Assembly: GCF_001294205.1 (NCBI RefSeq)
Contig: NZ_LAQT01000001.1
Coordinates: 124,001 to 188,000, forward strand
Source of the DNA: Amantichitinum ursilacus
GTDB lineage: Bacteria > Pseudomonadota > Gammaproteobacteria > Burkholderiales > Chitinibacteraceae
DNA: 64,000 bases
Direction: 5' to 3'
How positions within the stretch are numbered: position 1 is the stretch's first letter; each line of letters starts with the position of its first letter. Position numbers and translations under genes: made by a program. A model generated the notes under the pieces. The model had not been told where the DNA came from, searched no databases, and saw only the letters and a list, made by a program, of their open reading frames with translations. Of this stretch, positions 54,344 to 63,194 are shown piece by piece.

Positions 54344-56914
54344 ATGCAGAAATCGTTACGCTGGATGGCATTACTGATCACCGGCTGGCTGTTGGCATTC
54401 AGCCCGGCCCACGCGGCGGCCAAGCCGTCGACGCCCGCTGCGGCCAAGCCGTGGCCGCATCAATACACCGTGGATGGCACCACGCTGACGCTGTACCAGC
54501 CACAGCTGGATAACTGGCAAGGCAACCAGTTGAACGCGCGTATGGCGGTGGCGGTGAAGAAGGGCACCAGCACCAGTCCGGATGGCAAAAAGCGGGACTT
54601 GCTGGCCTATGGCGTGGCGTGGGTATCGGCGCAAACGCTGACCGACAAAACCGCGCGCACCGTGCAACTGGACAATATCAATATCGATAAAGCCAGTTTT
54701 CCGACCGAGCCGGAGAACGAAGCCAACTACCTGGCGCTGATCCGCAAAACACTGCCGCAAAAAGCAGTGGTGGTGGGGCTGGACCAGTTGGAAGCATCGC
54801 TGGCAATCAACCGCGCCGATGAGAAAGTGGCGTCGATTCCGGTGAACAACTCGCCGCCGCAAATCCTGTTTTCGTTTGAACCGGCGTTGCTGGTGCTGAT
54901 TGATGGCGAGCCCGCGCTCAAGCCCACCAAAGTGGCAGGCGTGCAGCGCGTCATCAACACGCGGTCTTTGATCCTGGTGCAAAACAACGCCTGGTATTTG
55001 TACTTTGCCGGACATTGGGCCACCTCCACCGGCCCCACCAGTGTCTGGCTGGCGGTCAAGAGCGTGCCCAGCGGCTTGACTGAAGCGATGCAGCAAGCCG
55101 TGGCGGCCAAGCTGGTCGATGTAATGGACAAGCCGCCCGAAGCAATGAAGAAAACACTGGCTGCGGGCAAATACCCGACCATCTACACCGCCACCAGCCC
55201 GGCCGAACTGATCATGTTCGACGGCGAGCCGCGCTTTGAGCCGATTGCCGGCACCAACCTGGCCTACATCAGCAACACGGCCTCGGACGTGATCATCGAC
55301 CCGAAAGCCGATGGCAGCGGCGATACCACCTGGTACGTGCTGTTGTCGGGTCGCTGGTTTAGCGCGCCGGCCCGCAAAGGGCCGTGGGCCTGGGTTGCCG
55401 GCGATAAATTGCCGGATGACTTCCTCAAGATTCCGTCCGATAGCGCCAAGGGCGCGGTACTGGCGTCGATACCCGGCACGCCGGAAGCGCGTGAATCGCT
55501 GATCGCCAATTCGATTCCGCAAACCGCGACGGTCAATCGCCAGCAGGCGCATTTAAGCGTCAATTACGATGGCGGCAATGCGCAGTTCAAGCCGATCGAT
55601 AACACGCCGCTGGTGTATGCATGGAATACCGCAGTGCCGGTGATTCGCGTAACGGATAGCGAGTTCTATGCGGTGCAGAACGGCGTGTGGTTTAAAGCGC
55701 CGGTGCCGTCCGGCCCATGGGAAGTGGCCACCAGCGTGCCCGCTGTCATTTACACCATTCCGCCCGCATCGCCTTTGCATTACGTGACCTATGTGCGTGT
55801 GTATGGCGCATCGGGGCAGGTGGTTTATGTTGGCTATACCCCCGGCTATTACGGCACCGTGGTCAGCGGCGGCACCGTGGTCTATGGCACCGGCTATGTA
55901 TGCGATGCGTGGGTGGGTGACGTCTGGTATGGCTGCCCGGCCACCTATGGCTACAACGTGGCGTTTGGCTATGACCCGTTTGTGGGCTGGACCTTTGGTT
56001 TTGTGGCGGGTTGGGCGTGGGCTTCCGCCTGGTATGGCCCGTATTGGGGGCCGTGGTATGGCTGGTATGGGCCTTCGCCGTATTACTGGGGCGGCGGTGT
56101 GGCGGTGGGCAATGTGTATGGCCGCTGGGGCAATACCGTGGCGCAAGGCACGCGCGCGGTGTGGTCCAATCCGTGGACCGGCAACTATGGTTCGGCGGTA
56201 CGCGGCAACTTCTATAACCAGGCGACTGGCGGCCACGGCGTGGGTTACGCCGGCTACAACACCAATGCCTATACCGGCACCACCACGGCACGCGCTGGCG
56301 GCGCACGGTACAACCCGGAAACCGGCCGTATCGTGGCCGGGCAGGGTGGCGCGGCGGGCAATCCGTGGACCGGCAACGCCGGGGCGGCGGGCAGCAAAAC
56401 CAGCATCAACACCAATACCGGCCGCGTAACGCAAAGCGGCGGCGTTACCACTCGCACCAATCAGGGCGCTACTGCAGCGGGCGGCTTTAACACGCGCGGC
56501 GCGGGCGGTGATGCCAATGGCCGTGGCTATGTGCATTACGATGCGTCTACCGGCGACGTTACCCATGGCGGCGTGGTCAATGCCAACGGCAATGTGTATG
56601 CGGGCAAAGACGGCAATGTATATCGCTATGACAAGGGGGATGGCTGGCAAAAAGTGCAGCCCGACGGTTCATTCCAGAAGGCCAACCCGCCCGCTGACAG
56701 CAATGTGGATAACGACCGGCTGGCGCGCGATCGCAGCGCGGATCGTACCGCCACGCGCAGCGATCCAGCCGCAGCGCAACAACGGCTGGACACCGCGCGG
56801 CAAAACCGGCCGCAGCAACCGACGCGCCAGTTTAATAATCCGTCGCATTTTGAGCGTGGCAATTACGGTGGCAATTTCCAGGGCCGGATGGGGGGCTTTC
56901 GCCGTTTCCGTTGA
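54344..56914 (+). CDS. Large exported protein, three beta modules plus Gly/Tyr/Trp-rich C-terminus
   Basis: An 856-residue protein with a signal peptide (1-24, ends PAHA). Three related modules (about 200-265, 305-355, 422-485) each run NT-x-V/I, then an aromatic strand and G-x-W, and the last two end in GPW with a following V and P. Residues 500-600 are extremely rich in Gly, Tyr and Trp (GWYGPSPYYWGGG). The rest is Gly/Asn/Thr-rich with repeated NPWTGN and TG-R/D-V/I units, ending GGFRRFR. AAGGGATC precedes the ATG. Similar proteins are found in betaproteobacteria, sometimes labelled carbohydrate-binding family V/XII. Function is unknown; a cell-surface or matrix role is a guess. Confidence 0.85.
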   Translation: MQKSLRWMALLITGWLLAFSPAHAAAKPSTPAAAKPWPHQYTVDGTTLTLYQPQLDNWQGNQLNARMAVAVKKGTSTSPDGKKRDLLAYGVAWVSAQTLTDKTARTVQLDNINIDKASFPTEPENEANYLALIRKTLPQKAVVVGLDQLEASLAINRADEKVASIPVNNSPPQILFSFEPALLVLIDGEPALKPTKVAGVQRVINTRSLILVQNNAWYLYFAGHWATSTGPTSVWLAVKSVPSGLTEAMQQAVAAKLVDVMDKPPEAMKKTLAAGKYPTIYTATSPAELIMFDGEPRFEPIAGTNLAYISNTASDVIIDPKADGSGDTTWYVLLSGRWFSAPARKGPWAWVAGDKLPDDFLKIPSDSAKGAVLASIPGTPEARESLIANSIPQTATVNRQQAHLSVNYDGGNAQFKPIDNTPLVYAWNTAVPVIRVTDSEFYAVQNGVWFKAPVPSGPWEVATSVPAVIYTIPPASPLHYVTYVRVYGASGQVVYVGYTPGYYGTVVSGGTVVYGTGYVCDAWVGDVWYGCPATYGYNVAFGYDPFVGWTFGFVAGWAWASAWYGPYWGPWYGWYGPSPYYWGGGVAVGNVYGRWGNTVAQGTRAVWSNPWTGNYGSAVRGNFYNQATGGHGVGYAGYNTNAYTGTTTARAGGARYNPETGRIVAGQGGAAGNPWTGNAGAAGSKTSINTNTGRVTQSGGVTTRTNQGATAAGGFNTRGAGGDANGRGYVHYDASTGDVTHGGVVNANGNVYAGKDGNVYRYDKGDGWQKVQPDGSFQKANPPADSNVDNDRLARDRSADRTATRSDPAAAQQRLDTARQNRPQQPTRQFNNPSHFERGNYGGNFQGRMGGFRRFR

Positions 56915-57026
56915 ACCAGTCGGCGTGACTTTGCACTATATAAACAGGCGGCGCGTTGCGGCATGCGGCGCGCCGCCGGGTTATCAGGAGCAAGTCATCA
57001 TTCCAGGTACATGCAGGAGAACCATC

Positions 57027-57452
57027 ATGAAGCTGGGCTACGCCCATGCGCCGCTGCGGCTGGCCGGGCTGGCGCTGATATCTACCCTGTTGGCCAGCGC
57101 CTCGGCTCAGGCCGAGGTCTTTAAATGCCGCGACGCGGAAGGCAATGTCAGCTACGGCGAAACGCCATGCAAAGGCCAGCAGCGCCTGCCGTACACGGCA
57201 GGCAGCGTCACCACCATCGAAGCGCCGCCGCGCCGACCCAGTCCGCCTGTGGAAACCAGTGCTGCCGAGGCCACCGCGCCGTCAGATGACGATCGCCGCG
57301 CCCCGCGCACCACGCCCAATCCCAATCTTCCGGCGGGCGTTAATTGCAATGTCGATAACCCGGATTACGATCCGGCTTTCTGTAACGCGGGCAACCTGCG
57401 CAGCTTGTACGGGCCGCAACCGGCGCATCCGGCGCCCACCGCGCGGCATTGA
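57027..57452 (+). CDS. DUF4124-domain exported small protein
   Basis: A 141-residue secreted or periplasmic protein. Signal peptide 1-29 (ends SAQA), then the DUF4124 core EVFKCRDAEGNVSYGETPCKG with its two Cys, then a Pro/Ala-rich disordered stretch. A C-terminal segment has two more Cys (VNCNVDNPDYDPAFCNAG). AGGAG lies 8 nt before the ATG. DUF4124 proteins are common in beta- and gammaproteobacteria and have no assigned role. Confidence 0.85.
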   Translation: MKLGYAHAPLRLAGLALISTLLASASAQAEVFKCRDAEGNVSYGETPCKGQQRLPYTAGSVTTIEAPPRRPSPPVETSAAEATAPSDDDRRAPRTTPNPNLPAGVNCNVDNPDYDPAFCNAGNLRSLYGPQPAHPAPTARH

Positions 57453-57584
57453 ACATGGGTGCGGGGCGCAACGGACGTAGCGCCGTGCGGCCAGTTTGGG
57501 CGTTTTACCTGGCCAGACCAGGTATTCCACGCCCTTCGGGCTGCGGGTAACATGGGGCGGCTCAAGCTTCCTGGAACTCTGATC

Positions 57585-59039
57585 ATGCCGTTGTCTTCGC
57601 TTTATCCGCAGCCGCTTTGGCGTCATTTTCAAACCCTGTGCGATTTTCCGCGCCCCTCCAAACATGAAACCGCCTTGCGTGACCACTTGTACCAGTGGGC
57701 GCAGGCGCGTGGTTTGTGGGCCGAAGTGGATGAGGTTGGCAATCTGCTGATCCGCAAACCGGCCACGCCCGGTTATGAAGATCGCCAGGCCATCGTGCTG
57801 CAAGGTCACATCGATATGGTGACCCAGAAAAACGAAGGTAATCCGCACGACTTTTTTAAAGACCCGATCCTGCCGCGCATAGAAGGCGAATGGGTTAAAG
57901 CCACAGGCACTACGCTGGGCGCCGATAACGGCATCGGCGTTGCCGCTGGCCTGGCCGTGCTGGAAAGCAGCGAGCTGCAACACGGTCCGATCGAAGTGTT
58001 GCTGACCATTGATGAAGAAGCGGGCATGACCGGCGTTAAAGGTCTGCGCGCGGGCTGGTTGCAGGCGCAAATCCTGCTGAACCTGGATACCGAAGACTGG
58101 GGCGAACTGTACCTGGGCTGTGCCGGGGGCGTGGATGTGGTGGTCAGCCGTCCGTTGGCGCACGAGCCGGTGCCCGCAGGTTATGAAGTATTCAAGCTGA
58201 CGGTGAAAGGTTTGCGCGGCGGCCATTCCGGCGTGGATATCCATCAGGAACGCGGCAACGCCAACAAACTGTTGGCGCGCATCCTCAACGACGTGCTGGC
58301 GCAAGGCCCGGCGCATCTGGTCAGTTTTGAAGGCGGCACCTTGCGCAACGCTTTGCCGCGCGAGGCCTTTGCCCTGGTGGCACTGCCCGGCGACGCCGCT
58401 CCTGCGCTGGCTGGCAGTGCCCGCCGCTGGCAAGCTCGCCTGGCCAAAGAGCTGGCGCGCGTGGACGACAATGTCACCGTATTGTTCGAACCGGCCGAAG
58501 CGGCAGAAGGCTTGAGCGTTAACACCAGCCGCCAGGTGATCGATCTGCTGCTGGGCTTGCCCTATGGGGTGGCGCGCTGGAGTCAGGCCGTGCCGGGCGT
58601 GGTGGAATCGTCCAACAATCTGGGCGTGGTGCGCGTTAACGCGGAAGGCTTCAAAGCGGCTTTGCTGGTGCGCTCGCTCACCGATGAAGGCGTGGATGAA
58701 GTGTCGAGCCGCATCGAAGCCGTCGCCCGCATGGCGGGCGCGCAAACCGAGCGCAGCGGCGGCTATCCGGGCTGGGCGCCGGACCCGTCTTCTGCGGCGC
58801 TGGCATTGGTGCAAAAAGCCTATCGCGAACGCTATGGCCACGATGCCGAACTCAAAGTCATCCATGCCGGTCTGGAAACCGGGCTGATTGCGGGCAAGTA
58901 TCCGGATCTGGCCATGGTGTCGTTTGGCCCCACCATTCGCGGTGCGCATTCGCCGGACGAAGGCGTGGAAATTGCCACGGTCGGTTATTTCTGGGAACTG
59001 CTGGTGGATGCGCTTAAGGCCGTCCCCGCGCGCGTTTGA
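57585..59039 (+). CDS. pepD: Cytosolic dipeptidase PepD (aminoacyl-histidine dipeptidase)
   Basis: A 484-residue M20-family zinc dipeptidase with broad specificity. Metal ligands are in VLQGHIDMV (His), TTLGADNGIGVAAGL (Asp) and LTIDEEAGMTG (Glu pair), then NLDTEDWGELYLGCAGG (Asp) and a C-terminal His. The lid domain inserts around 190-400. Length is one residue less than the enterobacterial enzyme. The start at 57585 gives the family N-terminus; the frame is open upstream. Confidence 0.95.
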   Translation: MPLSSLYPQPLWRHFQTLCDFPRPSKHETALRDHLYQWAQARGLWAEVDEVGNLLIRKPATPGYEDRQAIVLQGHIDMVTQKNEGNPHDFFKDPILPRIEGEWVKATGTTLGADNGIGVAAGLAVLESSELQHGPIEVLLTIDEEAGMTGVKGLRAGWLQAQILLNLDTEDWGELYLGCAGGVDVVVSRPLAHEPVPAGYEVFKLTVKGLRGGHSGVDIHQERGNANKLLARILNDVLAQGPAHLVSFEGGTLRNALPREAFALVALPGDAAPALAGSARRWQARLAKELARVDDNVTVLFEPAEAAEGLSVNTSRQVIDLLLGLPYGVARWSQAVPGVVESSNNLGVVRVNAEGFKAALLVRSLTDEGVDEVSSRIEAVARMAGAQTERSGGYPGWAPDPSSAALALVQKAYRERYGHDAELKVIHAGLETGLIAGKYPDLAMVSFGPTIRGAHSPDEGVEIATVGYFWELLVDALKAVPARV

Positions 59040-59173
59040 TGGCTGCGGCCCCGGATCGACCACACCGCGTTGATCGGGGCCGTGCCGCTGCAAGAATCAC
59101 GGCGTTGGCGTACCGCGCCCGCGCCGCATAGTCGTACTGTTTGCACTGAGCCACCTTTACCGGGAACCCCACC

Positions 59174-60016
59174 ATGCCAGCTTCGACGACCTCGGCCGAG
59201 CGCCGTGACTTCTTGATTGCCAGTATCGCCACCGGCTTTGCGCTTGCCGTTAAACCGGTAGCCGCTTCTACCATCATCACCGACGAAACCGGGCTTAAAA
59301 CCGCCACGGTAGGCATTACCGCGCCGGGTGGCCCGATGCCCGCCTATACGGCGCGGCCTGCCAATGCGCGCGGCCCTTTGCCGACCGTAATCGTTATCCA
59401 GGAAATCTTTGGCGTACACGAACACATTCAGGATCTGTCTCGGCGTCTGGCCAAAGTGGGCTATCTGGCCATCGCGCCCGAGCTTTATTTCCGCCAGGGC
59501 GATCCGCGCAAATACCCTGATATTGATAAATTGCTGAGCGAAATCGTGGCCAAAGTACCCGATGCGCAAGTGATGACCGATCTGGACGCCACCGCCGCGT
59601 GGGCCAGTTCCAACGGCGGCGACAGCAAAAAACTGGCTATCACCGGCTTTTGCTGGGGCGGGCGCGAAACGTGGCTGTATGCCGCGCATAACCCGAATAT
59701 CCTGGCTGCCGCCGCGTGGTACGGCCCGATTGAACCGCCCAAGTCGCCGATCAAGCCGGATAACCCGATCGATATCGCCGCCAATCTTAAAGTACCGGTG
59801 ATTGGTTTTTATGGCGGCAAGGATCAGGGTATTAGCCAGGACAGTCTGGCTGATATGAAAAAAGCGCTGACCGAGGCGCACAAGAATTTTGATATCAATA
59901 TTTATCCGGACGCGGGCCACGGCTTTAATGCCGATTACCGGCCGTCTTATAACGCCGAAGCCGCGCATGATGCGTGGATCAAGATGTTGGCGTGGTTTAA
60001 AAAATACGGCATGTAA
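59174..60016 (+). CDS. Dienelactone hydrolase family protein with a Tat-type signal
   Basis: A 280-residue alpha/beta hydrolase. The N-terminus contains ERRDFLIASIATGFALA, a twin-arginine signal pattern with cleavage expected near AVKPVAA, so periplasmic export is likely. The nucleophile is Cys in GFCWGGRE, and the His is in DAGHGFNADY, as in dienelactone hydrolases; QEIFGVHEHI is the oxyanion region. The substrate is unknown. A GC-rich hairpin follows the gene. Confidence 0.9.
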   Translation: MPASTTSAERRDFLIASIATGFALAVKPVAASTIITDETGLKTATVGITAPGGPMPAYTARPANARGPLPTVIVIQEIFGVHEHIQDLSRRLAKVGYLAIAPELYFRQGDPRKYPDIDKLLSEIVAKVPDAQVMTDLDATAAWASSNGGDSKKLAITGFCWGGRETWLYAAHNPNILAAAAWYGPIEPPKSPIKPDNPIDIAANLKVPVIGFYGGKDQGISQDSLADMKKALTEAHKNFDINIYPDAGHGFNADYRPSYNAEAAHDAWIKMLAWFKKYGM

Positions 60017-60025
60017 ATGCACGGC

Positions 60026-60062
60026 CTGCGCGCTGCCCCCGCCCGTTGGGGGTGGCGCGCGG
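60026..60062. terminator. Strong GC hairpin after the dienelactone hydrolase gene
   Basis: A 15-bp stem (60026-60040 with 60048-60062, three G-T wobbles) closes a 7-nt loop. No T run follows, so it may act as an mRNA-stabilising or Rho-assisted structure rather than a classical terminator. Confidence 0.4.
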
Positions 60063-60236
60063 CATGTATCGGCGCAATACACGTTGTCCGTGCAGCGGGG
60101 CCAGCGATGCCTTAGCATGCAACGCCGTGTAGACCGAATTGCAGCTGCCGCGTTATAGCCCTGCACAAGCCCGATCTGGCGGGCGCCAAAAACAAAATCG
60201 ATCTGGAGTTGCACGCTGACTACCTCGCTTCCCCCG

Positions 60237-61091
60237 TTGTCGCCCCTGCCGGAAGACGAAGAAGCATCCCGCAGTCTGTTCAATCTGGCGCTGGTGTTTG
60301 CGCTGGTTTTTCATCTGGCGTTGCTACTGATCAAGTTTCCCGACAAAGGTGGCTCGCCGCCGCCCGTTGAGTTGCAGGTACAACTGCAGCCCAAGGCGCG
60401 CGCGCCTGCGCCGCAGGAACCCGCGCCCATCGTGCCCGAGAAAACGGTGCAAACGCAGGCGCGTTCCACTTACGAGACGCCCGCGCCGATCAAAAAACCG
60501 CGGCGCCCGGTGGCCAGCGCGCCGCGTAAACAGCCGCGCCCGGCGCGTCCACAGCCGCCTTCACCGCAAGCCTCGGCCGATAACACGCCTGATGTCGTGA
60601 TCGGTGGCCTGGATGACGCCTTTGCGCGTCGCCAACCCAATACCGCCACCAAAGCGCCACCGCATCTGGCCATGCATTTATCGGATTTGCCCGCGCAACA
60701 AGCGCAAAGCAGCGACGAACAAGCCGCTACCAATGCGGCCGAGCGCATTGCAGGCGACCCGCTCAGCAGCAATCTGTTTGGTTTGTGGGAACACGACGTG
60801 CGCGCCAAAGTGGAACGCATGGGCGATATGAATTTCCCCAAAGACAAATACGATCGACCGATCTTCGGGATTATCAAATTCCACCTGGTGGTGAATTACG
60901 ACGGCACGATTGCCGACGTAGCCATTACCGAAACCTCGGGCAATCCGGAACTTGATGCCAAAGCACTCGGCATTCTGAAGATGTCAGTCCCCTTGCCACG
61001 ACCCGCGCCGGCCTTGCTGGACAAGCGCGGCCATATCACGCTGGACCGCTACTATCAGTTCCTGGATGAGCGGGTGCACTGGCGGCGTTAA
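60237..61091 (+). CDS. TonB-like energy-transducing protein
   Basis: A 284-residue inner-membrane protein with one N-terminal helix (about 15-34, LFNLALVFALVFHLALLLI), a long Pro/Ala/Lys/Arg-rich periplasmic spacer (40-130) and a C-terminal TonB-like domain (about 205-280, IKFHLVVNYDGTIADVAITETSGNPELD). It may be TonB itself or a TonB/TolA relative; exbB and exbD are not adjacent. The annotated start is TTG at 60237, but GGAG at 60205 is spaced 7 nt from an in-frame CTG at 60216 that could be the true start. No ATG is available. Confidence 0.8.
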   Translation: MSPLPEDEEASRSLFNLALVFALVFHLALLLIKFPDKGGSPPPVELQVQLQPKARAPAPQEPAPIVPEKTVQTQARSTYETPAPIKKPRRPVASAPRKQPRPARPQPPSPQASADNTPDVVIGGLDDAFARRQPNTATKAPPHLAMHLSDLPAQQAQSSDEQAATNAAERIAGDPLSSNLFGLWEHDVRAKVERMGDMNFPKDKYDRPIFGIIKFHLVVNYDGTIADVAITETSGNPELDAKALGILKMSVPLPRPAPALLDKRGHITLDRYYQFLDERVHWRR

Positions 61092-61110
61092 GCATCACCG
61101 CACCAGCGTG

Positions 61111-62013
61111 TCAGTCCTGGTCGAGCAATAGCGCCAGGAACGCCCGCACGGCTGGATTGGTGCGACGGCTTTCGGGCCACAGCGCGCTGATGTTGTGTCG
61201 CGTCACCGCAAAATCCGCCAGCACCGGCACCAGTTGCTGGCGGTCCAGCCACGGTTGCGCCATAAAGCTGGCCGCCATCCCGATGCCCGCGCCTGCGGCC
61301 AGCGTGGCCAGCACTGCTTCGCTGGCATCGACGATGAGGGGCGACGACGGCACGATTTCGATTTCCTTGTCGCCGATCTGGAAAGGCCAGCGGAATAGCT
61401 GGCCCGTGCTTTGATAGCGCAGGTTGACGGTATCGTGCTGCACCAGTTCATCCGGGTGGCGCGGCGTGCCGCAGCGCGCCAGATAGTCGGGCGCAGCGTA
61501 GCAACACAGCTGATACGGTGCCAGCCGCCGCGATAGCAGCGAGGAATCGGGCAGATCGCCAATACGTACCGCCAGATCGATGCTCTCTTCGGCCAGGCCG
61601 ACGATCTGGTCGCTGAGCCGCAAATCGATCGTCACCTTGGGATAGCGCTGGCGAAACGTCGCCAGCGTCGGCGCGATCATGTGTAACCCAATCGGCAATG
61701 ACGCGGCGATGCGCAACAAGCCTGCCGGTTCCGCCCGCGCGGATCTGGCCAGCTGTTCGATGTCTTCCGCCTGCCGCAGCAATTGCAGCACGCGTTCATG
61801 CAAGTCGCGGCCTTCCGCCGTAAACGTGAGCGAGCGCGTGGTGCGGGTAAACAGCGCGACGCCAAAGTGGCGCTCCAGCCGCTGGATGCTTTTGCTGATG
61901 GCCGAGGGCGAGACCGCCAGCGCTCGCGCCGCAGCCGTATAGCTGCCCAATGAACCCGCGCGGGCAAAGGCAATCAAGCCAGTCAGTCGTTCCAGGCCAA
62001 TTTGTTCCGTCAT
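61111..62013 (-). CDS. LysR-family transcriptional regulator
   Basis: A 300-residue regulator. The N-terminal winged helix (4-62) has the [38 protein letters not shown] pattern; the effector-binding domain follows (about 90-295). It is divergently transcribed from the quinone-reductase-like gene with a 90-bp gap, the classic layout for a LysR regulator of its neighbour. Confidence 0.93.
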   Translation of the reverse strand: MTEQIGLERLTGLIAFARAGSLGSYTAAARALAVSPSAISKSIQRLERHFGVALFTRTTRSLTFTAEGRDLHERVLQLLRQAEDIEQLARSARAEPAGLLRIAASLPIGLHMIAPTLATFRQRYPKVTIDLRLSDQIVGLAEESIDLAVRIGDLPDSSLLSRRLAPYQLCCYAAPDYLARCGTPRHPDELVQHDTVNLRYQSTGQLFRWPFQIGDKEIEIVPSSPLIVDASEAVLATLAAGAGIGMAASFMAQPWLDRQQLVPVLADFAVTRHNISALWPESRRTNPAVRAFLALLLDQD

Positions 62014-62103
62014 GGCACTATTAAAACGAATTCAGCGCTCATTATCAATCTGCCGGCACGCATCTAACATGGCTTATCGATATGGATATGCAGCGAGGAT
62101 GCG
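62014..62103. promoter_or_regulatory. Divergent LysR/oxidoreductase control region
   Basis: A 90-bp gap. A T-N11-A element with a small AGCGCT dyad (62032-62044) fits a LysR binding site. GAGG before the ATG at 62104 is a good ribosome-binding site. The operator is inferred only from position and this short motif. Confidence 0.35.
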
Positions 62104-63117
62104 ATGACCGAAATGATGAAAGCCGTGCGATTGCACGCATTTGGCGGCCCCGAAGTATTGCGCTACGAAGACGCGCCGCGGCCGCAAATCGCGGCGGATG
62201 AAGTATTGGTGCGCGTGCATGCGGCCAGCCTTAATCCACCTGATCTCTATCTGCGTGATGGCTATCGCGCCTTGCCGCCGGGCTGGCAGCCGGATGCGAC
62301 GTTTCCGTTGATTCTGGGCACCGATGTTTCGGGCGTGGTGGCGGCCGTGGGCAATGCGGTATCCGACTTCATGGTGGGTGACGCGGTCTATGCCATGGTG
62401 CGCTTTCCGCAAGCGGCCATGACCGGCAGCGGGGCGTATGCCGAATATGTGAATGTGGCCGCCAACGAACTGGCCCTCAAGCCCACGCATATCGATCACC
62501 TCCACGCGGCGGGCGCGCCCATGTCGGTGCTGACGGCATGGCAGTTTCTGGTCGATTTGGGTCACGACGTGCCGAACCCGTTCCAGTCCTTCGCCCATGC
62601 CCCGGTGCCGCTGCAAGGCAAAACGGTGCTGATCAATGGCGCGGGTGGGGGTGTGGGGCATGTGGCGGTGCAGGTGGCCAAGTGGCAGGGTGCGCGGGTG
62701 ATTGCGGTGGCGTCGGGCAAACACGAGCAATTGCTACGCGACCTGGGTGCGGATGAGTTTATCGATTACCACCGCGTTGCAGCGGAAACGGTGGTACACG
62801 ATGTTGATCTGGTCATGGATGCCGTCGGCGGCCCCGGCATCGAGCGCTTTTTGCGCGTGATTCGCCCGGGCGGCGCGCTGTTCCTGGTTAACCCGCTCGA
62901 TTTTTCCGCGCACAAAGAAGCGGCGGATTTGGGCATTACCGTATCGACGGCTCAGGTGCGATCCAGCGGCAAGCAACTGGCCGAGGCCGCGCGCCTGTTG
63001 GATGACGGCACCTTGCGCATCGTTATCGACCGCACTTTTCCGCTGGCGCGAGCCGCTGCGGCGCATCAGCGTGCGGCGCAGGGCAGCATTCAGGGCAAGG
63101 TGGTGCTGGTGGTTTAA
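62104..63117 (+). CDS. Zinc-independent NADPH:quinone reductase-like MDR oxidoreductase
   Basis: A 337-residue medium-chain dehydrogenase of the quinone-oxidoreductase class. The GroES-like domain (1-130) has NPPDLYLRDG and GTDVSGVVAAVG, with no structural or catalytic zinc Cys pattern. The Rossmann domain has INGAGGGVGHVAVQVAKWQGA. Relatives reduce quinones or enones with NADPH. It is likely controlled by the divergent LysR regulator and is followed by a perfect bidirectional terminator. Confidence 0.92.
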   Translation: MTEMMKAVRLHAFGGPEVLRYEDAPRPQIAADEVLVRVHAASLNPPDLYLRDGYRALPPGWQPDATFPLILGTDVSGVVAAVGNAVSDFMVGDAVYAMVRFPQAAMTGSGAYAEYVNVAANELALKPTHIDHLHAAGAPMSVLTAWQFLVDLGHDVPNPFQSFAHAPVPLQGKTVLINGAGGGVGHVAVQVAKWQGARVIAVASGKHEQLLRDLGADEFIDYHRVAAETVVHDVDLVMDAVGGPGIERFLRVIRPGGALFLVNPLDFSAHKEAADLGITVSTAQVRSSGKQLAEAARLLDDGTLRIVIDRTFPLARAAAAHQRAAQGSIQGKVVLVV

Positions 63118-63148
63118 GCGCGGCCTTTACACTCGCGTGCATAGTCGT

Positions 63149-63180
63149 TAAAAAGCCCGACCAGTTGGTCGGGCTTTTTA
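63149..63180. terminator. Bidirectional intrinsic terminator
   Basis: AAAAAGCCCGACCA and its perfect complement flank a two-base loop, with T and A runs on either side. It serves the convergent oxidoreductase and GH18 genes. Confidence 0.95.
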
Positions 63181-63194
63181 CCTGCAGGGCTGGA

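Noticed and set aside
57282-59093. A 603-residue open frame antisense to pepD
   Set aside because: Long antisense frames are common in GC-rich genes; the translation is His/Arg/Gln-rich with no family resemblance, while the opposite strand encodes a complete PepD.
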